The notes beneath the pieces were generated by a model. It saw nothing but the letters and a program-made list of their open reading frames with translations. It made no database searches and was not told where the DNA came from. A stretch of 64,000 bases of DNA from Gadus chalcogrammus. Its lineage: Eukaryota > Chordata > Actinopteri > Gadiformes > Gadidae. Where the stretch lies: the NCBI RefSeq assembly GCF_026213295.1, contig NC_079427.1, positions 36,300,239-36,364,238 of the forward strand. Direction: 5' to 3'. Within the stretch, counting starts at the first letter, position 1. Every line of letters starts with the position of its first letter. The position numbers and the translations under genes are program-made. Below are positions 57,904 through 64,000 of this stretch, piece by piece.

Positions 57904-59766
57904 GGTAACACACAGGGCCCTATTTTAACGGTCTGAAACGCAAGTGGGAAGCGCAAAGCGCAAGTAGCTTTGTGGGCGGTTCTACGGCGCTATCGCTATT
58001 TTACAGGCGGATAAATGACGCTTGTGCCGCGGCGCAAGTGTCAAAAGGGTTGGTCTGAAGCAGCCTAATTACCCGTAGGTGTGGTTTGGGCGTAACGTGC
58101 AACAAACCAATGAGAGTGCCAGCTCCCATCCCCTTTAAGAGCCATGAGCGCATTTGAATCGGACGAGTTGATATTTTGACAGCGCGTCTGCAGTCTCCGA
58201 TTAGACAGATGCACATGAATTTGCAAATGGCTTAGTTTATTGCCAAATAATATGGCCTAATTCACACATGGAATAAGGGGTTTTCTTCCACAACTTCAGA
58301 AATACTGAGTCCTCAAATAAATGTCGGCAAAGAAAACGTATGATGATAGGTTATAACATATGATATGCGGTAACTGTGGTTCTATTTAATGATGTACGCA
58401 ATACATTATAAACATTGTTTCTTATCAGTATTGTATGCTATCCTAATATGCATGTGTCCCCGCGGTAATAGACATTGCCATTGATTGTATTATGCGTTAC
58501 GTGTTTAGTTTGCCCAAGTGAAGGAGTTCAAGTACCTCGGGGTCTTGTTCGCGAGTGAGGGAACTGGAGCGTGAGGGAACTAATACAGCGGGGGCGGTAT
58601 TGCGTTCGCTTTACCGCACCGTTGTTCCGAAAAGAGAGCTGAGCCGCAAGGCAAAGCTCTCGATCTACCGGTCGATCTTCGTTCCTATCCTCACCTATGG
58701 TCATGAGGGTTGGGTGATGACCGAAAGGACGAGATCGCGGGTACAAGCGGCCGAGATGAGTTTTCTCAGAAGGGTGGCTGGCGTCTCCCTTAGGGATAGG
58801 GTGAGAAGCTCAGCCATCCGTGAGGAACTCGGTTTAGAGCCGCTGCTCCTTTACTTAGAAAGGAGTCAGCTGAGGTGGTTCGGGCATCTGGTAACGATGC
58901 CCACTGGGCGCCTTCCTTGGGAGGTGTTTCAGGCACGTCCAGTGGGGAGGAGACCTCGGGGAAGACCCAGGACTAGGTGGAGAGATAGAGATTATATCTC
59001 AACACTGGCTTGGGAACGCCTCGGGATCCCCCAGTCAGAGCTGGTCAATGTGGCCCGGGAAAGGGAAGTCTGGGGCCCCCTGCTTGAGCTGCTCCCCCCG
59101 CGACCCGACCCTGGATAAGCGGACGAAGATGAGATGATGATGAGACTGTTTAGTTTGCGTGTGTTTAAACAGAGCACACACGCGCGCCCGCATTCATTCA
59201 TTCTTTTTAACACTCACTCGCGGTAAAACAATGTTTTTCACGATCAAATAGGCAAACTCATCAATCCTAAAAGTTATGGGCATGTAGGCCTACGATGTCT
59301 GTGTCAAGAAAATATGTGTTTGCTGTACGGTGTTTGCAGATGCATTGATTTAAAAGTACAACTTATTACCGCTGCATCAGCTGTTCTTTCCCAAATAATT
59401 TACCAAGAATGTGCGGCTAGGTAGATGAGAGAAGCAAAGTGTATGCGCGAGGTGCACAAGCAATCCGTATGCATCGCATGCGCATGTATGCTTGCGCCCT
59501 TAAAATAGCATCTGAAAAACGCGCCACTGACTTTAAACCAGGTATTTCCTGGTCAGTAGCGCAATGGTATTCAGAGACGGCAAAATACCGTTTGCGCCAG
59601 AACACACCTCCTCCTTCCGCCGAACCGCCCCTTGGGGCGCATGATCAATCCCTAATTTACCGGCGAGTGGCGCTGGTGGGAAAAGAACGCTCTGCGCCAG
59701 TTGTAAACTAGCAACGACACATGCGCCAGTGACTAAGTCACTTGCGCCGGATGCAAGATAGGGCCC
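57904..59766. mobile_element. GGGCCCTAT-type MITE, second copy, holding an RTE insertion
   Basis: The left end, AGGGCCCTATTTTAACGG, and the right end, GATGCAAGATAGGGCCC, are the ends of the 53443-57893 element in opposite orientation. Shared interior segments include GCTTTGTGGGCG. It contains the RTE fragment 58514-59146. Confidence 0.7.
58514..59146 (+). pseudogene. 5'-truncated RTE-type LINE 3' end
   Basis: The plus-strand frame to 59118 reads KAKLSIYRSIFVPILTYGHE, then MSFLRRVAGVSLRDRVRSS, RSQLRWFGHLVTMP, RRPRGRPRTRWRD and a stop after LLPPRPDPG. This is the C-terminal region of RTE-like fish retrotransposons, and the frame is open. The tail GGATAAGCGGACGAAGATGA and short GATGAT repeats match RTE-type termini. 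A perfect 12-bp target duplication, TGTTTAGTTTGC, lies at 58502-58513 and 59147-59158. No catalytic RT residues remain. Confidence 0.88.
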
Positions 59767-59856
59767 ACAGTGTGTCGATGGTAACGCACAGTATGTCGAT
59801 GGTGTAGAATGTAGATGATAACACACTGTGTTGATGATGTAGATGGTAACACACAG

Positions 59857-60265
59857 CAGGGCTCCAGACTAACATTTTTCAGTAGGAGCACTGTGGCCTT
59901 CAACTGAACATTTTAGGGGAACAACCAGAAATGTTTGGGGCACACACCTTAAGTCAACATATATGCCAAACAAATATTCACATTTCTACTAATTTTCACT
60001 GTAAATATTTTAATAATAGATGGAGAAAATACAATGTGCTGTTTCAAATTCTGTTTCGCATTTTATTGTGATTCCCCCCCTATCCGAACGGTTTCCACGT
60101 GTGCGTGCATGCGTTCGACGAGCACGGAACGACAGTTCAGTTTATTGCCCCAAAAAGGGAAACTTGTCTTGCAGTCAGGTACACTTAAAAAACACAATAT
60201 ACACAAGGACACACGACAAAGAGATAGACACAGCCTAATATAAGTTAAAAAACGGTCATACTTAT
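59857..60265. mobile_element. hAT left-end fragment and unassigned sequence
   Basis: It begins CAGGGCTCCAGACTAACA, typical of a fish hAT family. The right terminus was not found. No gene is seen up to 60265. Confidence 0.45.
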
Positions 60266-60781
60266 CTAGTCATCAGATGCATTTACAGGTATGTGCAAAG
60301 AATTGTGCAAATTAAGCGCGCTAGGGATAAAAGAGTTCTTTGTAGACTTAGAAAAAGGGACTCTTAGTCGCCGTCGCTGACTTCTACAGTCATTAGTGTA
60401 GATGATATACAGTAGAGGGGAAAGTACACAACCCTGGGGAGAGCCAGTGGAAGAGACGCACCTTTCCGAGAGACAACCTTTTACCTTTACTCGTTGTGTT
60501 CTGTTAGTTAAGAAATCCATATTCCAGCTCACAAGATTGCTCTCAAGATTAAATTCTGATAGTAGTTTACTGACTAAAACATGTGGCTGGATAGTATTAA
60601 AAGCAGAAGAAAAATCTAAAAACCAAAGCCTGGCGTGTGTGCCCGGAGCATCTAGATGACTGTACAGGGGTTTTAGAAGTGTAATCTGGGCATCCTCCAC
60701 CCCTCTTTTAGTCCTGTATGCAAATTGCCTTGGGTCCAGGGCCTCACCCACCCAAATACATTTGATTGATTTGATTAGCAT
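60266..60781 (-). pseudogene. Rex-type LINE reverse transcriptase, minus strand, deleted
   Basis: The open minus-strand frame reads [38 protein letters not shown] (palm A Asp), FLTNRTQRVKVKG and [20 protein letters not shown]. It then jumps to FSKSTKNSFIPSALNLHN from the extreme C-terminus. The FADD box and thumb are deleted at about 60373, so the protein is inactive. N-terminal parts are missing beyond 60781, where the BED-hAT repeat begins. Confidence 0.82.
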
Positions 60782-62072
60782 TTTACCGACACATACAATG
60801 GATAGGGCGTTTAGTAGGGTCCTTCACCGTTGCTTCTTTACCCATAAAAAGCTACAGTCATGGTAAAATTCCGCTGATTTACCTTTGAGCATTTCCTATT
60901 ATAGGCTACTGTGTGAAATGCTGTTTAGAATTAATGTTAGTATCAAGAAAAAGACCCACCGGAGATCTTATGTTTTATTTATGTTTTTTGTTATAATGCA
61001 CACGTGCATGTTGCAGAAAATGTGCAACTGCGCCCCCTGGGGCCACACTTTTCGGTGGGTCGCAGAATTCGGTGTAATACCAGCAACATTTTCCGCCTTT
61101 TCCCCTCAGAGTTCTGTACGGCTGAGTTTCTAGCTCTATGAGAGAATGGGTAAATGCAAGTTTTCGCAAACATGGGTTGAAGACCCGACATTTAAAGACT
61201 GGCTGAAACCCGTGATGGGAAATGACAGAGAAGCTTTTTGCTCGTTGTGCAAAAAAACGATCAATGTGACATGGGACGGCATTAAAGAGATTAAATCACA
61301 CAACGCTTCGAGCATTAACCAGCAGCGGCTTTGTGCGAAGGGGGAGCAGCTCTCTATTAGAGGTCGGCGCGGGACACAAAATTCACTCCCGCTCCCGCCT
61401 TGTACAGTGCTGCTCCCACTGCTGCTGCTCCCACCCGCTCCTTCAAAGGGCTGTAATTTTTTGTCCCGCTCCCGCCCGCATCTGATATTATATCCCGCTC
61501 CCGCCTGCAAATGCCCGCAAGGATGGATGTTTACTTTCTGTCTCAGGAAAGGCCTGTCCATTGGCTTGGTTAAAAAACAAGTGCGCACATAATTCATTAG
61601 GCTACCAGTATTGGTAACATATTTATTGGTAAGCCTGCATGTTTTCAACCATACAAAACATTAAATAGGCCTCAGTAACTGAAACACGAAACAGTCAGAT
61701 ATTAAAAAAATAAAAACTGTACAGGTCAGTACCAGCACATCTAAATGAAAAATGAAAGGTAAAAGAATCAGCTGCTGCTTCGACCATGAAGGAAAAGTTG
61801 TAGGAAAAGTAGGTTTTGCTTATTGATGAGGGCTTCATGATAATTTGTATGTTTTACTTTACCCTCATATTTGATTTGCGGGAGTGCAGTGTATCATCCC
61901 GCACCCGCAAATGCACCTCTATCATCCCACCCGCCCCTGCAATGAGCTTTAATTTTTTGTCCCGCGCTGCCCTATTTTGCGTCACGTTCCTCTACTCTCT
62001 ATATCGTTGTTTTGCGGTGCCAACAGCAGCAGCACTAGGGCTACAGGGATCGCGGCAGTGTCACATTTATAC
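60782..62072 (+). mobile_element. BED-finger hAT derivative, copy 2
   Basis: It is nearly collinear with 10561-12747 but lacks the 942-bp insertion. It includes the CCCCTGGGGCCACACTTTTC segment, the transposase N-terminal ORF, CCCGCTCCCGCC repeats and the GGGATCGCGGCAGTGTCACA ending. Confidence 0.7.
61146..61310 (+). pseudogene. hAT transposase N-terminus (BED zinc finger), open copy
   Basis: The ATG at 61146 starts MGKCKFSQTWVEDPTFKDWL, then GNDREAFCSLCKKTINVTWD and IKEIKSHNAS. C-x2-C plus a downstream His fits a BED-type finger. After this the ORF runs into Pro/Leu-rich repeat translation and loses homology. No dimerisation or DDE region is present. Confidence 0.65.
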
Positions 62073-62080
62073 CTTATACA

Positions 62081-62470
62081 GGGTTTCCGCGGGGTTGTTA
62101 AAGGTATTAAAAGGTAGTAAATTAAATTAGCCCAAATTAAGGCAATTAAAAAGTATTAAAAAGTAATAAACGTCATCTGACGAGGTATTACATTTCCAAC
62201 AAGGCCTATGAGTTTTTCAATTGGTGTTATTCAGGCCTATTTCCTAAAATTTCTAAAACTTGCGTGGATTTATTTTTATGTTGCGATTAGGACCTGAGAG
62301 ATATCAATGATGTCACGTGGTGCGTGCGCTGAAACAAACTTATACCCACTTCGCGAGTTCGCTTCTGTTAGTTCAAAGTAATTTGAAAGAATGGGGAAAT
62401 GCAAATTTTCGGACCTCTGGTGGAGGAATCGATCTTTAAAGAATGATCGCAAAAAGAACATTTGTTTGAC
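62081..62470 (+). mobile_element. hAT fragment with a third BED-finger start
   Basis: It begins CAGGGTTTCCGCGGGG followed by GGTATTAAAAGGTAGTAAA. At 62392 the ATG reads MGKCKFSDLW before a frameshift and stop. It is broken within the first 20 codons. Confidence 0.6.
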
Positions 62471-62917
62471 CGGTTGATCTCCGTGTGGTTAATTTGCAGT
62501 TGCAGTGTTAATAAGCAATGTTGTCAGCTTACTGTTACAATAAACTGTAATCAGAAAACGCGGTTATATGCTATAGACCCTATAGTATCTGTGGTATAAA
62601 GGCTGGGACGAATTTCGAATTATAAATGTAACGTTAGCTCTCTAGCTCAGCTGACCAAAATACCTCCCAAGTCGTAGCTAAGGTCCGTCCTATTTATGTG
62701 AAAAACTTCAGTGCTTCCCACAGATCAAGGACCAATGTGTGGTGCGCGGGGGGGGGGGTATAAAGGCTGGGCCGCGGCGACGGCACAGCGACGGCACAGC
62801 GACGGCACAGCGACGCGGCCGCCAGTGAGTGCATGTAACTCCACGTTTACATGCGGACACATCTGATTCGCATAGATGTGGAAGAACAGCTCAATCGGAA
62901 TGGAAAAGTATCATATA
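62471..62917. repeat. GTATAAAGGCTGGG duplication and GCGACGGCACA minisatellite
   Basis: GGTATAAAGGCTGGG occurs at about 62593 and 62757. Three to four GCGACGGCACA units lie at 62777-62815, after a G run at 62749-62758. No gene is seen. Confidence 0.7.
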
Positions 62918-63668
62918 CAGGGTGTCCGCGGAGGTCTTAAAAGTCTTAAAAAGTCTTAAATTCATTTTTCTAAATTTAAGGCCTTAAAAAGTCTTAAATT
63001 CGTCAAAAATGTCATATGCTGGTCTTAAATTTATAACTCGGAGGTCTTAAATTTGTCGGGGCCGGGCTATTTAATTTTTTTTTTTTCTCGCGGGACTTTT
63101 CGGGAAGGAGATGTACGAGAGGCTACTTTCTTGCTAGCTGCATATATAAACCGATGTCTGCGCGCTTGCTAGCTAGTCTGCAACAATAGGTCTTTTTTCT
63201 ACGTTTTGCATCTCTGATCCGGCGCCACCGCCGCAGACGGTCCGCGCTGCTAGCACTGACCTGAGGGTAGCATTTGGTGCGACACCAACACTGAAAGCGG
63301 AGGTGTTGTGGATTCTAAACACAGTGGTCAAGCACCAGTCCTACAACTCGAATGAGGGGATAGGAGATCTCTTCGGTTTGATGTTCCCTGACTCTCAAAT
63401 CGCGAGCACCTTTACTGCTGGAAGGGACAAAACGGCGTATATAACTCGCTTCGGACTAGCGCCTTTCATCCAAAACGAGCTAATCTGCAGCGTCAACAAG
63501 GCTGATTTTGTTTTGATGTTTGAGACGTTGAACCACGCCACTAAAAGCAAGCAACTTGACGTGCACGTCCGATATTGGGTCGGAGATCAAGTGCATTCCC
63601 GGTACTTGGGCTCGCAATTCATGGGGCCCCACATATATGGGGGTAAAAGGGATGATGATGCATAATAT
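62918..63668 (+). pseudogene. hAT element left end with N-terminal part of a transposase
   Basis: The terminus CAGGGTGTCCGCGGAGG and repeated AGTCTTAAATT segments are followed by an open frame, 63303-63665: ILNTVVKHQSYNSNEGIGDL, FGLMFPDSQIASTFTAGRDK, then VLMFETLNHATKSKQLDVHV, RYWVGDQVHSRYLGSQFMG. I associate this pattern with a teleost hAT-like transposase whose family form has LLFDESLN. Here the Asp of that box is lost (LMFETLN). Homology stops after QFMG, and the remaining catalytic core is absent. No right terminus lies in the window. Confidence 0.65.
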
Positions 63669-63689
63669 TTTTTAGACAATATGCAGAAT

Positions 63690-64000
63690 CTTTTCCCTTA
63701 CGAATTAACACGGTCGGCTATTTTTGCCAGCACGCCACCCTAGCCATATTATGGGCAACCGTGTTCCCCTTGGCTGTTATTTGAACTTTGAATTCCTCGT
63801 AGGAGTTCATAATAATACATTGCTCAACTTGGATGAAATACACCGCTCTTGCGCGATTTATTTTGCATAAGGGTGAGTCAAATGACGCGAGAAACGCCCC
63901 TTTTATGTGAACGCGCATTGAACCTAAAGCGGAAAACCTGGTTCAACTAATTTAATCTAAAGTGAGCGTCGTGGTACCATTTAACTGTGATTTTGAGTTG
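63690..64000 (-). pseudogene. Myb/SANT-like Harbinger ORF relic, minus strand
   Basis: On the minus strand, 63918-63718 reads NRARAVYFIQVEQCIIMNSY, then EEFKVQITAKGNTVA and ARVACWQK followed by a stop. This is the first two-thirds of the same Myb/SANT-like domain as at 2754, in better condition. Upstream sequence (AACCTGGTTTTCCGCTTTAGG in the minus direction) is shared with 2670-2705. The stop comes before the third helix. Confidence 0.65.

Noticed and set aside
62594..62775. TATAAAGG boxes as host promoters
   Set aside because: The TATAAAGGCTGGG motif is duplicated in repeat sequence, and no host coding exon follows.

Overview
This window is nuclear DNA of a vertebrate, most likely a teleost fish. 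It has short exons with consensus splice sites, long introns, dense hAT, PIF/Harbinger and Tc1/mariner-like miniature elements, L1, RTE and CR1/L2/Rex-type non-LTR retrotransposon relics, long GT microsatellites and a 100-N scaffold gap. I cannot name the species. There is no operon, phage or CRISPR structure.

Two host genes, both on the + strand, are supported by phase-compatible exons. Gene A has exons at 1319-1480, 14197-14372, 14502-14624, 30060-30153, 31761-31831 and 31927-32451 (stop), with a poly(A) signal at 32801. It encodes about 382 visible residues: acidic and SUMO-motif-like exons followed by a C-terminal pair of C-x2-C zinc-binding-like modules. Gene B has exons at 48707-48897, 49131-49217 and 53282-53363. 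It encodes an Arg/Lys-rich helical segment and continues outside the window. A truncated copy of its first visible exon lies at 43668-43837, against the gap.

Layout. 1-3.6 kb: repeat fragments, gene A exon, a three-unit 354-bp tandem array. 4.7-9.5 kb: decayed L1 ORF2 on the minus strand, interrupted by a hAT element. 10.1-13.5 kb: BED-finger hAT derivatives and a MITE. 14-15 kb: two gene A exons. 14.9-30 kb: one large gene A intron packed with hAT, Harbinger, LINE and foldback repeats. 30-32.8 kb: last three gene A exons. 33.1-34.8 kb: nested hAT elements. 37.3-41.2 kb: a 3.9-kb near-perfect palindrome. 38.9-48.9 kb: the same 4.94 kb twice, on either side of the 100-N gap, probably unmerged overlapping contigs. 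48.7-53.4 kb: gene B exons, with a hAT element inside an intronic minisatellite. 53.4-60 kb: elements nested four deep. 60-64 kb: Rex-type LINE, BED-hAT and Myb/SANT-type Harbinger relics.

The most interesting observation is a hAT element (28345-29668, perfect 8-bp target duplication) that carries a copy, about 96% identical, of gene A's 30060-30153 exon plus its upstream splice acceptor. It sits in the intron just before the real exon. The window documents transposon activity around two poorly characterised genes. I see no multi-gene pathway.
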